From contig NZ_CP150277.1 of the NCBI RefSeq assembly GCF_037977385.1, forward strand, positions 1,775,001-1,839,000: 64,000 bases of DNA, given 5' to 3'. The notes under the pieces were generated by a model, which searched no databases, was not told the origin of the DNA, and worked only from the letters and a program-made list of their open reading frames with translations. A program made the position numbers and the translations under genes. Positions 28,475 to 37,437 of this stretch are shown one piece after another. This DNA is from Terribacillus sp. FSL K6-0262 (GTDB lineage Bacteria; Bacillota; Bacilli; Bacillales; Amphibacillaceae). Every line of letters starts with the position of its first letter. Positions within the stretch are counted from its first letter, which is position 1.

Positions 28475-29911
28475 ATGATGGCCGAGCAAACCGAGCGTCA
28501 CGTCGATGAGCTGAAGCGACTTAAGGAAATGGATGATACAAAGGCGAAGCAGCTGCTGGATGAGGCACTGCAATCATTTAACAAGAAAATCATCGTATTG
28601 GATGATGACCCGACAGGGGTACAGACCATCCATGATATTTCCGTGTACACCGATTGGACGGCAGAAAGTATTCGTGCCGGGTTTAAAGAAGCAAACAGCA
28701 TGTTCTTTATCCTTACGAATTCCAGAGCCTTCACTGCGAAAGAAACAGAGCAAGTGCATCAGGATATCGCTGCTGCCATCGCGCAGGTTGCCAAAGAGGA
28801 AGGTAAAGACTATATCATTATAAGCCGCGGGGATTCCACCCTGAGAGGCCACTATCCGCTGGAAACGGAAGTCCTGAAGCAGACGGTGGAAAAAGTAAGC
28901 GGTGACAAGTTCGATGGAGAAGTCATCTTTCCTTTCTTCAAGGAGGGAGGCCGCTACACGCTTGATGATATCCATTATGTCCAAAATGAGAACAGCTTGA
29001 TTCCGGCTGGTATGACCGAATTCGCCAAAGACCGGACATTCGGCTTCACACATTCCCATCTCGGTAAGTGGGTGGAGGAAAAGACAGAAGGAAGATATCA
29101 GGCGGATAAGGCTACCTATCTATCACTGGATGAAATCCGGGCCATGGATATTGACGCACTTTTGGAGAAGTTATTGCAGGTGGAAGACTTCAATAAAGTC
29201 ATTATAAATGCAGTCGATTACGCAGATGTGCAGATAGCTGTGACTGCCCTGATCCGCGCCATGAATGCGGGCAAGAAATTTATGTTCCGCACAGCAGCAT
29301 CGCTGACAAAAGTAATCGGCGGGGTTTCTGACCGGGCGCTTTTATCAAAGCAGGATCTGATTGAAGAAAATGAGAAAAATGGCGGGCTTATTTTGGTAGG
29401 CTCCCATGTGAAGAAAACCACCCAGCAGCTCGAACAGCTAAGGAAATTGGATGGACTTCACTTCATCGAATTCAATACGCATTTAGTATTGGAGGAAGAG
29501 GCTTTCGGCAAGGAATTCAATCGCGTGCTGAAAGAGGCGGAATCGCTTATCAAACAGGGAAGAACAGTTGCTGTTTATACCCGGAGGGAACGTTTGGATC
29601 TTGGTCCGGATAAAAAAGAGGAAGAATTGCAGCTCTCAGTGAAAATCTCCAAAGCTGTCACTAGTATCGTGACTTCCTTGAGCGTACGTCCTAAATTCAT
29701 TGTTGCCAAAGGCGGCATTACTTCCAGTGATATCGGTGTGAATGGCCTGGCGGTTAAACGGGCAACAGTGGCAGGGCAGATCAAGCCTGGTATTCCGGTA
29801 TGGGTAACTGGAAGGGAAAGCAGATTCCCAGGCATCGCTTATGTGATCTTCCCGGGCAATGTGGGCGAAGTCACTACCTTAAGAGAAGTAATAGAGGAAC
29901 TGGCGTACTAA
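28475..29911 (+). CDS. otnK: DUF1537 four-carbon acid sugar kinase
   Basis: 478 residues. The N-terminal half carries the acid-sugar motif VLDDDPTGVQT (about 37-47) and ISRGDSTLRGHYPLE; the C-terminal half (about 300-470) is the nucleotide-binding part with FIVAKGGITSSDIG. DUF1537 enzymes phosphorylate 3-oxo-tetronates, threonate or erythronate. Ribosome site GGGAGGAAGTAAC; the start is ATG 28475 or 28478. The class II aldolase in this operon raises the chance that a longer acid sugar is the substrate. Confidence 0.85.
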   Translation: MMAEQTERHVDELKRLKEMDDTKAKQLLDEALQSFNKKIIVLDDDPTGVQTIHDISVYTDWTAESIRAGFKEANSMFFILTNSRAFTAKETEQVHQDIAAAIAQVAKEEGKDYIIISRGDSTLRGHYPLETEVLKQTVEKVSGDKFDGEVIFPFFKEGGRYTLDDIHYVQNENSLIPAGMTEFAKDRTFGFTHSHLGKWVEEKTEGRYQADKATYLSLDEIRAMDIDALLEKLLQVEDFNKVIINAVDYADVQIAVTALIRAMNAGKKFMFRTAASLTKVIGGVSDRALLSKQDLIEENEKNGGLILVGSHVKKTTQQLEQLRKLDGLHFIEFNTHLVLEEEAFGKEFNRVLKEAESLIKQGRTVAVYTRRERLDLGPDKKEEELQLSVKISKAVTSIVTSLSVRPKFIVAKGGITSSDIGVNGLAVKRATVAGQIKPGIPVWVTGRESRFPGIAYVIFPGNVGEVTTLREVIEELAY

Positions 29912-29918
29912 TATCAAG

Positions 29919-29950
29919 GGCAGTGCATTTCCGTAATGGGATGCACTGCC
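29919..29950 (+). repeat. Intercistronic inverted repeat
   Basis: A 10-bp perfect stem GGCAGTGCAT/ATGCACTGCC (29919-29928 with 29941-29950) with a 12-base loop and no T-run. It is more likely an mRNA processing or stability element between the kinase and permease genes than a terminator. Confidence 0.6.
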
Positions 29951-29971
29951 TAACAACCAAGGAGGTACATC

Positions 29972-31288
29972 ATGCCAATTGTATACATATGCATCGGAGT
30001 GGCACTTCTGCTGCTGCTTATCACAGTCTTTAGGTTAAACGCTTTCATATCACTTGTGATTGTGGCGCTATTGGTAGGCATCATGGAAGGGATGCATCCT
30101 ATTGAAGCCCTGGAGTCAGTAAAAAATGGGATTGGTTCTACGCTTGGGGACCTAGCCCTTGTATTGGGATTTGGAACCATGCTTGGAAAGCTGATGGCTG
30201 ATTCTGGCGGAGCCCAGCGGATTGCGGATACATTGATTGCGCGTTTTGGACAAAATAAAGTCCAGATTGCGTTAGTCATTACAGCATTCATCGTAGGAAT
30301 TGCTATGTTCTATGAAACCGGATTCATCGTCATCATCCCGCTCGTATTCACAGTGGCGATTGGCGCCAATCTACCGGTTTTATACATTGGAATGCCTGTT
30401 GCAGCGGCATTGATCACGGTGCATGGATTCGTTCCTCCTCATCCCGGACCGACTGCCATTGCTGTTATCTTTGATGCAAACATCGGCATCATGCTCTTGA
30501 TTGGTCTGATCATAGCCATCCCATCTATTTTTATAGGCGGTGTGCTTTATACACGTATGTTTAAAATGGAAAATCTGCAAAGCGATATTCCTAAGAAACT
30601 ATTCAACTCAAAACGGCTGGCAGATGATGAAATGCCAGGATTCGGAATCAGTATCTTCACCGCGCTGATCCCGGTCATTCTAATGTTCATCTATGCATTC
30701 ATGGAGATTTTCTATCCTGATTCCAGTTTATTGGAGTATGTCGGATTCATAGGAGACCCGTCTATTGCATTGTTGATTGCTGTCATCCTGGGAGTGTTCA
30801 CCTTTGGCTTGAATAATGGACGCTCGATGGAAGATGTCATGAACACGATAGCGGAATCGATTGCTTCCATTGCGATGATTCTATTGATCATCGGGGGCGG
30901 CGGTGCGTTTAAGCAAATTTTGATTGATAGTGAAGTAGATAAGTATATTGCAGGCTTCATGGAAGGATCGGGATTTTCACCGATCATCTTGACATGGCTG
31001 ATTGCGGCGGTTCTCCGGGTTTCGCTGGGATCGGCAACTGTTGCCGGGCTCACAGCGGCCGGAATTGCGGCCCCATTGGCAGGTGCCGGTGCAAGCCCTG
31101 AATTAATGGCATTGGCAGCCGGTGCCGGAAGCATCACCTTCTCCCATGTCAACGACGCTGGTTTTTGGATTTACAAAGAGTACTTTAATTTGTCAATCGG
31201 CAAGACCATCAAAACCTGGTCTGTCAGCGTTACAATCATCTCGGTTGTCGGCCTGCTATGCATTTTATTATTGGATTTGTTTATGTAA
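29972..31288 (+). CDS. GntP-family acid sugar permease
   Basis: 438 residues, about twelve hydrophobic segments. The family motifs FYETGFIVIIPLVF (about 112-125) and GFVPPHPGPTA (about 150-160) are present, as is SHVNDAGFWIYKEYF near 390. It is a proton-linked uptake carrier for sugar acids such as gluconate, and here presumably for the substrate of the dehydrogenase and kinase. Start ATG with AAGGAGGTACATC upstream. Confidence 0.88.
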   Translation: MPIVYICIGVALLLLLITVFRLNAFISLVIVALLVGIMEGMHPIEALESVKNGIGSTLGDLALVLGFGTMLGKLMADSGGAQRIADTLIARFGQNKVQIALVITAFIVGIAMFYETGFIVIIPLVFTVAIGANLPVLYIGMPVAAALITVHGFVPPHPGPTAIAVIFDANIGIMLLIGLIIAIPSIFIGGVLYTRMFKMENLQSDIPKKLFNSKRLADDEMPGFGISIFTALIPVILMFIYAFMEIFYPDSSLLEYVGFIGDPSIALLIAVILGVFTFGLNNGRSMEDVMNTIAESIASIAMILLIIGGGGAFKQILIDSEVDKYIAGFMEGSGFSPIILTWLIAAVLRVSLGSATVAGLTAAGIAAPLAGAGASPELMALAAGAGSITFSHVNDAGFWIYKEYFNLSIGKTIKTWSVSVTIISVVGLLCILLLDLFM

Positions 31289-31311
31289 TAGCCTAAGGAA
31301 GGAAGATCAAT

Positions 31312-32151
31312 ATGTTATTGGATACAAAAGCAATGCTGCAGGATGCACAGAAAAACGGTTATGCTGTCGCAGCCTTTAATGTATATAGTCTGGAAACGGT
31401 TCAGGCTGCCATAGCGGCAGCCGAAGCAGCTGGCAGTCCAGTGATTATCGCATTGGGGGAGCGGTATGTGCCAGCGGTCGATATAGATGGATTTGCCGAA
31501 ATGGTAAAAGGCCTGGCGCGCAAAAGCTCCATTCCGGTAAGTTTGCATCTGGATCATGCCTATGAAAAAGAAACGATCATCCGGGCAATACGCGCTGGGT
31601 TTGATTCTGTCATGTATGACGGATCGAAACATGACTTGGAAAATAATATAAAATATACAAAAGAGATAGTGGAGATAGCCCATTTAGCAGGAGTATCGGT
31701 GGAAGCGGAAATCGGCTCGATGGCAAGAGGGGCATTTTCTGATGAGGAAGAAGGAACGGGGGCACTGACTGATCCGAAGTTAGCAGAGGAGTTTGTCGAA
31801 GCTACTGGTGTCGACTTCCTGGCTGCAGCCATTGGGACGGTTCACGGGATGTATCAAGGAGAGCCGAATATTGATCTGGATTTACTCGAAGATATCAAAA
31901 AACGTGTTGATATTCCGTTGGTGCTGCACGGTGGATCTGGCACTCCTCAGGAAACGATTCGAAAGACGATCAACTCAGGGATTTGCAAGATAAACGTCAA
32001 TACGGAAGTTTCCATAGCTGCTGTTAAACGCTTGAAAAGCCTGTTAGCGAAGGAAGATACCATGCATCTATCGGTTGTGATGGAAGCTATACAATCCGAA
32101 ATCCAGCCTGTCATGGAGAGATTTATCAAGCTATTTGCGAATGATAAATAA
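31312..32151 (+). CDS. Class II ketose-bisphosphate aldolase family protein
   Basis: 279 residues, FbaA/KbaY/GatY family. The zinc site His lies in SLHLDHAYEKE (about 80); further metal/phosphate motifs are VEAEIGSMARG, GTVHGMYQGEPNIDL and VLHGGSGTPQ, with NVNTE closing the phosphate site. In typical otn operons this place is held by OtnC (a class II aldolase/adducin decarboxylase) and OtnI, both absent here. It should cleave a phosphorylated keto acid sugar by retro-aldol reaction. A tagatose-bisphosphate aldolase role for the lac locus is possible but less likely from context. Confidence 0.85.
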   Translation: MLLDTKAMLQDAQKNGYAVAAFNVYSLETVQAAIAAAEAAGSPVIIALGERYVPAVDIDGFAEMVKGLARKSSIPVSLHLDHAYEKETIIRAIRAGFDSVMYDGSKHDLENNIKYTKEIVEIAHLAGVSVEAEIGSMARGAFSDEEEGTGALTDPKLAEEFVEATGVDFLAAAIGTVHGMYQGEPNIDLDLLEDIKKRVDIPLVLHGGSGTPQETIRKTINSGICKINVNTEVSIAAVKRLKSLLAKEDTMHLSVVMEAIQSEIQPVMERFIKLFANDK

Positions 32152-32164
32152 GCGTGCGTAAAAA

Positions 32165-32207
32165 GGAATGACTCTGATATGAATTTTTCGGGGTCATTTC
32201 TTTTTTT
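32165..32207 (+). terminator. Terminator of the acid-sugar operon
   Basis: A 10-bp stem with two G-U pairs (32165-32174 with 32191-32200) followed by TTTTTTT. Confidence 0.8.
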
Positions 32208-32325
32208 ATGCTATGCTTTTCCTGACAGTTGACAGTATGAAAAAAGATTTATTCTGTATTGTAAGAAAAAACAGAAACTAAATGATGGAAGATTTCGTTT
32301 AAACTAAAAGAATGGAGGATTGGTG

Positions 32326-32784
32326 ATGAAGATTGGAAGAAAAGGCTTCACTTATGTGAGCGGTGTCCTGTTTATCGGTCTTGTGTCGTTTCTTGTCTTT
32401 CAATGGAAAGATGGTCGATCCGAACCCGCACCGCCTGTTTTGCAGGTGCAAGCTGGTGAAGAAATGATCACAGCCAAGCAAGGTGGTTACTGCTGGAATG
32501 AAAGAGGCAAAGCTGTTTGTGCAGATGCGCGGGACCCTTCAGAAGATCTTGATGAAGAACAAGTCTTAAGTATTGGATCCGGAGGGAATGCCGAGCTGAA
32601 ATTTGACAGTCCGCCAGAAGCCATGGAAATGGAGATGAAAAGAGAAGGTGGAGAATGGGAAAAACAAGCAGTGACGGATTTGCAGCTGAAACTTCCAGAA
32701 CGTAAAGGCAACTATGTATACCGGATAGCCGGGCAGTGGAATCAGGGAGACGTCAGCTATGCTTTTCAGGTGAAAACAGAGTAG
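32326..32784 (+). CDS. Membrane-anchored protein of unknown function
   Basis: 152 residues from ATG 32326, 7 bases after GGAGG. One N-terminal membrane helix (about 8-24) is followed by an extracellular domain of about 125 residues. Two Cys in QGGYCWNERGKAVCAD (about 47-62) could form a disulfide. The rest is rich in acidic residues and ends in a beta-type YRIAGQWNQGDVSYAFQV, like a small immunoglobulin-like domain. The layout resembles several Bacillus surface proteins of unknown role. Stands alone in front of a GNAT gene. Confidence 0.7.
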   Translation: MKIGRKGFTYVSGVLFIGLVSFLVFQWKDGRSEPAPPVLQVQAGEEMITAKQGGYCWNERGKAVCADARDPSEDLDEEQVLSIGSGGNAELKFDSPPEAMEMEMKREGGEWEKQAVTDLQLKLPERKGNYVYRIAGQWNQGDVSYAFQVKTE

Positions 32785-32827
32785 GTGAGGATCATGAATA
32801 TCGATCATCCGAGGGGAGAAAGGGCCT

Positions 32828-33343
32828 ATGAAAACAAGAAAATTGACTGCCGCAGATGCAGAAGCGTATTGGGAACTAAGATTACTAGCATTGCAAGATC
32901 ATCCTGATGCATTCAGTACCTCCTATGAGGATGCGATAAAACAGGAAGATCCAATCGGGAGGGTGAAAGGTAATTTGGAAAGCCCGGATGCAGAAACCTA
33001 TGGAATCTTCAAGGAGGGCAAAATTGCCGGCAATGCAACGCTGAGATATGAGACACCTGTGAAACTGCGGCATCGTGCGGATTTGGTGGGGGTTTATCTA
33101 GCACCGGAAATACGGGGGAAAGGCTATGGCAAAATGCTTATCACAAAAATGTTCCAGGCTGCCCGTGGACGAGATGGCATCGAGAAGATAAATCTGGCAG
33201 TGGCAGACACGAACCCAGCAGCCAGGCATGTATATGAGCAGGCGGGCTTCAAACCATTTGGTGTTGAAGAAAAAGCTTTGAAAATGGGAGATACATATAT
33301 ATCGGAAATTCACATGACTTTGGTTTTGGAGGATGACAAATGA
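32828..33343 (+). CDS. GNAT-family N-acetyltransferase
   Basis: 171 residues. The acetyl-CoA site VYLAPEIRGKGYGKMLI (about 90-106) and the closing NPAARHVYEQAGF are typical GNAT motifs. The substrate cannot be told. The start ATG has GAGGGGAGAAAGG upstream. It overlaps the following HAD gene by 4 bases (ATGA), so the two are co-translated. Confidence 0.85.
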   Translation: MKTRKLTAADAEAYWELRLLALQDHPDAFSTSYEDAIKQEDPIGRVKGNLESPDAETYGIFKEGKIAGNATLRYETPVKLRHRADLVGVYLAPEIRGKGYGKMLITKMFQAARGRDGIEKINLAVADTNPAARHVYEQAGFKPFGVEEKALKMGDTYISEIHMTLVLEDDK

Positions 33344-34131
33344 ATTTTATCTTCGATTTGGATGGCACTATCTGCTTTAAAGGAAGACCTGTCACACAGC
33401 ACATAATGGATACGCTGAAAGACCTTGAACAGAATGGACATCAAGTGATTTTTGCATCGGCAAGACCGATCCGGGATCTGCTCCCTGTCATTGATCATCA
33501 CTTTCACTCCATTACGCTGATAGGAGGCAATGGCTCCTTGATCTCTAAAGGCGGGAAGATAATTTTCTCCCATGCATTTTCGCCCGTTCAATTGCATGCG
33601 ATGGAGAGAGTGATAGAAGCCTACAAAGCCAGTTACTTGATAGATGGAGAGTGGAACTATGCCTATACAGGCGATCCAGCGCATCCCCTGAAATCGAGGG
33701 TCGATCCGGATGGTCTGGCTGAAGAAGTAAAATTGGAGGATCTCGAACAGGTAGTTAAAATTCTCGTTCTGGATTCTGCCGATCAAGAACAGGTGGCTTC
33801 AAAGGCAGAAAAGCTGGGACTTCGCGTCCATCGTCATCAGGGTGAAGGCATCGTGGACATCAGCCCTCCCGGCATTGATAAGTGGAGTGCCATCCAAGAA
33901 GCGGGGATCAAGGAAAAAGAATATATTGCTTTTGGCAATGATGCAAATGATGTCGAAATGTTCCGGCATGCCAAGTATGCCGTCATGATCGGGAAGCATG
34001 AAGAACTGGCGCATTATGCAGATGCAGCTATTCCGCTTGATGAAGCTTGTGAAGAGGGAATTGTGGCGATGCTGAAGGATTTGGCTGCCAACACCGGCAG
34101 GAAAGGTCAAAGAGAAGACGTACAAGCCTAA
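33340..34131 (+). CDS. Cof-type HAD hydrolase
   Basis: 263 residues. HAD motif I is FDLDGTICF at residues 5-13, motif II is in FASARPIRDLL (Ser), and motif IV is FGNDANDVEMF near 200 (GND variant of GDGxND). The cap between about 85 and 180 is the C2 type of the Cof subfamily. It is likely a phosphatase for small sugar phosphates or flavin-like compounds. Its overlap with the GNAT gene suggests a shared but unknown task. Confidence 0.85.
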   Translation: MNFIFDLDGTICFKGRPVTQHIMDTLKDLEQNGHQVIFASARPIRDLLPVIDHHFHSITLIGGNGSLISKGGKIIFSHAFSPVQLHAMERVIEAYKASYLIDGEWNYAYTGDPAHPLKSRVDPDGLAEEVKLEDLEQVVKILVLDSADQEQVASKAEKLGLRVHRHQGEGIVDISPPGIDKWSAIQEAGIKEKEYIAFGNDANDVEMFRHAKYAVMIGKHEELAHYADAAIPLDEACEEGIVAMLKDLAANTGRKGQREDVQA

Positions 34132-34140
34132 AGGAAACAA

Positions 34141-34182
34141 TCAAAGAATGAAACTCTGGATTTGCAGAGGTTCATTCTTTGA
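34141..34182 (+). terminator. Hairpin between convergent HAD and permease genes
   Basis: A 12-bp perfect outer stem TCAAAGAATGAA/TTCATTCTTTGA (34141-34152 with 34171-34182) encloses an inner CTCTG/CAGAG stem. No long T-run on either strand; it probably acts in both directions. Confidence 0.6.
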
Positions 34183-35179
34183 TCAACAAATAAATGAAAT
34201 AGGGGGCACCTATCGCCGAAACAACCAGTCCGATCGGAATCTCCGAAGGCGCCAGGATCGTCCGCGATAATGTATCGGCTACGAGCATGATGAGCGCGCC
34301 GATGAGTGCACAGATCGGGAGCTGATGCTTGTGATTCGGTCCGACGATCCGTCTGGCCAGATGAGGTGCAACGAGCCCGAGGAATGTGATGGCACCTCCT
34401 GCTGCCACGCAAGCTCCTGCCAGTGCGACGGCAAGGAGCAGCAGGAGAGTCCGTTCCCTTTGAACCGGAGCCCCGACGCCGACGGCGAGTTGGTCACCGA
34501 GCGTCAGCACGTTCAATGCTTTTGCTTTGAAAATGGCAAATGGAACAAGTATGACGATCCATGGCAAGAGCGCCAGCACATAATTCCAGCTCGTCTGCCA
34601 GATGCTGCCGTTGAGCCAGATGGTCGCCTGGGTGAAATCCTTCGGGTCCATCATGAGCTGAAAGACGATGATCAGCCCGCCGAATGCTGCGTTTACACCG
34701 ATACCGACAAGGATGAGCCGGACGGGAGAGACACCTTTTTTCCAAGCTAATGCGTAGATGAGGCTTGCTGCCAGGAAGGCACCTGCAAACGCAAATAGAG
34801 GCATGATGAATACCTGCAGGCTGCCTGTACCAGCCAACTTTTCTTGAAAGAAGAAAATATAGAGGACGACAGCGAAGCCCGCGCCGGCATTGATTCCAAG
34901 TATACCAGGGTCAGCCAGACCATTTTGGGAAACGCCCTGCAGGATGGCACCTGCAATACCCATTCCGATACCGATCAATAGGGCAATCACCATGCGCGGC
35001 AGACGGAAATCGAATAATATCACGTCATATGATCCATCCCCTGTTCCGAGCAGGGTCTTTACGACATCTGCTGGTCCGATGGGGATCGTCCCAGTATTCA
35101 AGCTGATAAAAAATATAATAAGGATGGCAGCGATGATTCCGGCTGCTACCAGACTTGTCTTCTTCACAGAATGTATCAT
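34172..35179 (-). CDS. Iron-siderophore ABC permease (FecCD family), second subunit
   Basis: 335 residues with about nine to ten membrane segments. FecCD motifs seen: RLPRMVIALLIGIGMGIAGA (about 58-77), NPLA-type sequence replaced by NGLADPGILGINAGA, and the coupling loop AITFLGLVAPHLARRIVGP (about 265-285). It overlaps the first permease gene by 4 bases (ATGA). The two form the channel for a Fe-siderophore delivered by the divergent lipoprotein. Confidence 0.88.
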   Translation of the reverse strand: MIHSVKKTSLVAAGIIAAILIIFFISLNTGTIPIGPADVVKTLLGTGDGSYDVILFDFRLPRMVIALLIGIGMGIAGAILQGVSQNGLADPGILGINAGAGFAVVLYIFFFQEKLAGTGSLQVFIMPLFAFAGAFLAASLIYALAWKKGVSPVRLILVGIGVNAAFGGLIIVFQLMMDPKDFTQATIWLNGSIWQTSWNYVLALLPWIVILVPFAIFKAKALNVLTLGDQLAVGVGAPVQRERTLLLLLAVALAGACVAAGGAITFLGLVAPHLARRIVGPNHKHQLPICALIGALIMLVADTLSRTILAPSEIPIGLVVSAIGAPYFIYLLIKE

Positions 35180-36177
35180 ATATTCCTACCCTCCCGGCGA
35201 GCTAGATAAATGAAGAATGGTACGCCGATCAGTGCTGTGAGGGCACCGACTGGTGTCTCGAAGGGTGGATTGATCATTCGGGATGCAATATCGGCAAAGT
35301 TCAGCAAAAGGCCGCCTAAAACAGCCGAGCATGGAATGATCCAGCGATAATCCGGGCCGACAAGGAAGCGTGTGATATGCGGAATGACCAACCCGATGAA
35401 GCCAATCGTGCCGCCGACAGAGACAGCAGCACCAGTCAAAATGAGCACGACCAGGACACCAGCTGCTTTTACCAGACCTGTCTTCAGGCCAAGACCTGTC
35501 GCAACCTCTTCCCCCAGACTGAGTGTCGTGACGGATCCGCTGATGAAAAATGCCAGAATCAGGCCGATTGCTGCAGCTGGAAACAGCAGTTTCACTGTCT
35601 CCCACTGCACATTCGCTACACCGCCTGCATACCAGAAGCTCAAATCCCGTGCAACATCGAAGTGTAATGCCAGTGAATTGGAGAACGCCCCGAGCAGGGC
35701 AGTGACAGCAGTCCCTGCCAATGCCAGTTTCACAGGCGTCAATCCAGTCCTTGCCAGCAAACCGATACCGAAAACAAGCCCCAGGCCCAGGCCGGAACCG
35801 GCAAAAGCGAATAGAAGCAGATTCACGTTGGAAATGCCGGGGAAAAAGACAAGCGCAATCGCAATCATGAACGTTGCACCCGAAGTCACCCCCATGATTT
35901 GCGGGGAAGCCAGCGGGTTGCGAGTCATGCCTTGCATGATGGCGCCGGATGCTGCGAGCATGGCGCCGATAAGAATCGCCGCCACTGTACGGGGCAGACG
36001 GACCCGGTGAATGATTTGATGGGATGTATCGGAAGCATCATAATGGAAAAAACTATTCCATACCGTGCCGAGTGAAATATCCGATACACCGGATATGATG
36101 GATAAGCCTATGGAAAATAAAAGCAGGGCAGTGCCTGCGATTAGTATGATCATGCCAATGAGTCTGCGTGCTTGCAT
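35176..36177 (-). CDS. Iron-siderophore ABC permease (FecCD family), first subunit
   Basis: 333 residues from ATG 36175-36177; the longer frame to 36249 runs into the Fur box and is unlikely. Motifs: VRLPRTVAAILIGAMLAASGA, MQGMTRNPLASPQIMGVTSGA, and coupling loop GTIGFIGLVIPHITRFLVGP. No ATPase gene follows, so the system must borrow one encoded elsewhere, as the B. subtilis Feu and YfiYZ-YfhA systems do with YusV. Confidence 0.88.
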   Translation of the reverse strand: MQARRLIGMIILIAGTALLLFSIGLSIISGVSDISLGTVWNSFFHYDASDTSHQIIHRVRLPRTVAAILIGAMLAASGAIMQGMTRNPLASPQIMGVTSGATFMIAIALVFFPGISNVNLLLFAFAGSGLGLGLVFGIGLLARTGLTPVKLALAGTAVTALLGAFSNSLALHFDVARDLSFWYAGGVANVQWETVKLLFPAAAIGLILAFFISGSVTTLSLGEEVATGLGLKTGLVKAAGVLVVLILTGAAVSVGGTIGFIGLVIPHITRFLVGPDYRWIIPCSAVLGGLLLNFADIASRMINPPFETPVGALTALIGVPFFIYLARREGRNI

Positions 36178-36233
36178 CGTCAACCCGCTTTCTAGCTCTA
36201 TCAAAACAGTGTCATGGTGCTTGTAAATGAAAA

Positions 36234-36248
36234 TGAGAATTGTTATCA
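36234..36248. promoter_or_regulatory. Fur box between the divergent siderophore genes
   Basis: TGAGAATTGTTATCA matches the 7-1-7 Fur consensus TGATAATNATTATCA at 12 of 14 defined positions. It lies between the permease and binding-protein genes, so one box can repress both when iron is ample. Confidence 0.85.
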
Positions 36249-36288
36249 TCTATTAGAAGATCATAACATAAACCAAGAGGTGAGTCCC

Positions 36289-37257
36289 TTGTTCAAAAGA
36301 AAGAGCATGCTTTTACTGCTGGCGGTCTTCGCCAGTGTTGTATTCATTATAACAGGTTGCGGCAATAACGATTCAAGTGATAATGCCGAAAATGACGCTT
36401 CCGATAAAGGAAGTGACGAAACACGTACGGTGACGGATGCAATGGGGCATGAAGTGGAGATTCCTGCCGATCCTAAAAATGTACTGGCGTCCTATTTGGA
36501 GGATAATCTGGTGGCCCTTGGTATCACTCCAGTGGCGCAGTGGTCTGTCAATAATGGCGAACCTCAAGGATATTTGCAAGACAGTCTGAAAGATGTACCG
36601 ACGATCGACTCCACGCTTCCGTTCGAAGCAGTAGCAAGTTTCAAGCCTGATTTGATCATCATGGATTCCGCTTCCATGGTGGAAGGCGATAAATACGAGC
36701 AGTACAATAAAATTGCGCCGACTTATGTAATGGGTACGGAAGAAAACGGCGACTGGCGCAAAGAACTGCAGACAATGGGTGAAATCTTCGATAAAAAAGA
36801 TGAAGCACAAAAAGTTCTGGATGACTACGACGCTAAAGCGGCAGATGCCAAAGAAAAAATCCAAGGTGCGATCGGCGATGAGTCAGCTGCAGCTATCTGG
36901 CTTTCGGGCGGTCAGCTTTATATCGTAAACGATAACCTATCCAGCGGCGCGGTGCTTTATGGCGATCTGGGCATCACTGTTCCAGAAGGTGTCAAAGAAA
37001 TCTCCGAAAGCGCAACAGCGAACTGGAACCCCGTTTCCCTGGAGCAATTGGCTGAAATGGATGTCGACCATCTGTTCTTGATCAATAGCGATGAAGGCGA
37101 TGGCTCTGAAATCCTTGACGATCCGCTACTAGCAAACGTACCGGCAATCAAGAATGGCAATGTGTATAAATATGACAAAGACACAAGCTGGCTGTATACT
37201 GGACCGATCGCAAACGAACAAATCATCGACGATGCGGTTGAAAGCCTCGTGAAGTAA
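36289..37257 (+). CDS. Iron-siderophore substrate-binding lipoprotein
   Basis: 322 residues from a TTG start at 36289 behind AGAGGTGAG; the longer frame includes the Fur box. The lipoprotein signal ends in ITGCG. An acidic linker is followed by a type III periplasmic-binding fold: RTVTDAMGHEVEIPADPKNVL starts lobe 1, FKPDLIIM is the typical strand, and lobe 2 ends in YTGPIANEQIIDDAVESL. It captures a ferric siderophore at the cell surface for the two FecCD permeases. The siderophore type (hydroxamate or catecholate) cannot be read from the sequence. Confidence 0.88.
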   Translation: MFKRKSMLLLLAVFASVVFIITGCGNNDSSDNAENDASDKGSDETRTVTDAMGHEVEIPADPKNVLASYLEDNLVALGITPVAQWSVNNGEPQGYLQDSLKDVPTIDSTLPFEAVASFKPDLIIMDSASMVEGDKYEQYNKIAPTYVMGTEENGDWRKELQTMGEIFDKKDEAQKVLDDYDAKAADAKEKIQGAIGDESAAAIWLSGGQLYIVNDNLSSGAVLYGDLGITVPEGVKEISESATANWNPVSLEQLAEMDVDHLFLINSDEGDGSEILDDPLLANVPAIKNGNVYKYDKDTSWLYTGPIANEQIIDDAVESLVK

Positions 37258-37260
37258 GGA

Positions 37261-37295
37261 AAAGCTTCTCCCCTTTTAGGGGAGAAGCTTTTTTA
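37261..37295 (+). terminator. Terminator after the siderophore-binding protein
   Basis: A 13-bp perfect stem AAAGCTTCTCCCC/GGGGAGAAGCTTT (37261-37273 with 37279-37291) followed by TTT. Confidence 0.92.
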
Positions 37296-37437
37296 ATGTC
37301 TGGTTTGTTGTCGAATCAACAATCTACATGCTGAATTTTGCCACTATAAATGTCGAATCACATATCAAGGACTGCCGGTATGTTTCATAGCACGCCTATC
37401 GCGGAAAACATAACTACACAAAAAGGAGGCATGCTGT

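Noticed and set aside
29919..29950. Terminator between kinase and permease genes
   Set aside because: There is no T-run after the stem and the next gene belongs to the same pathway, so an intercistronic RNA element is more likely.
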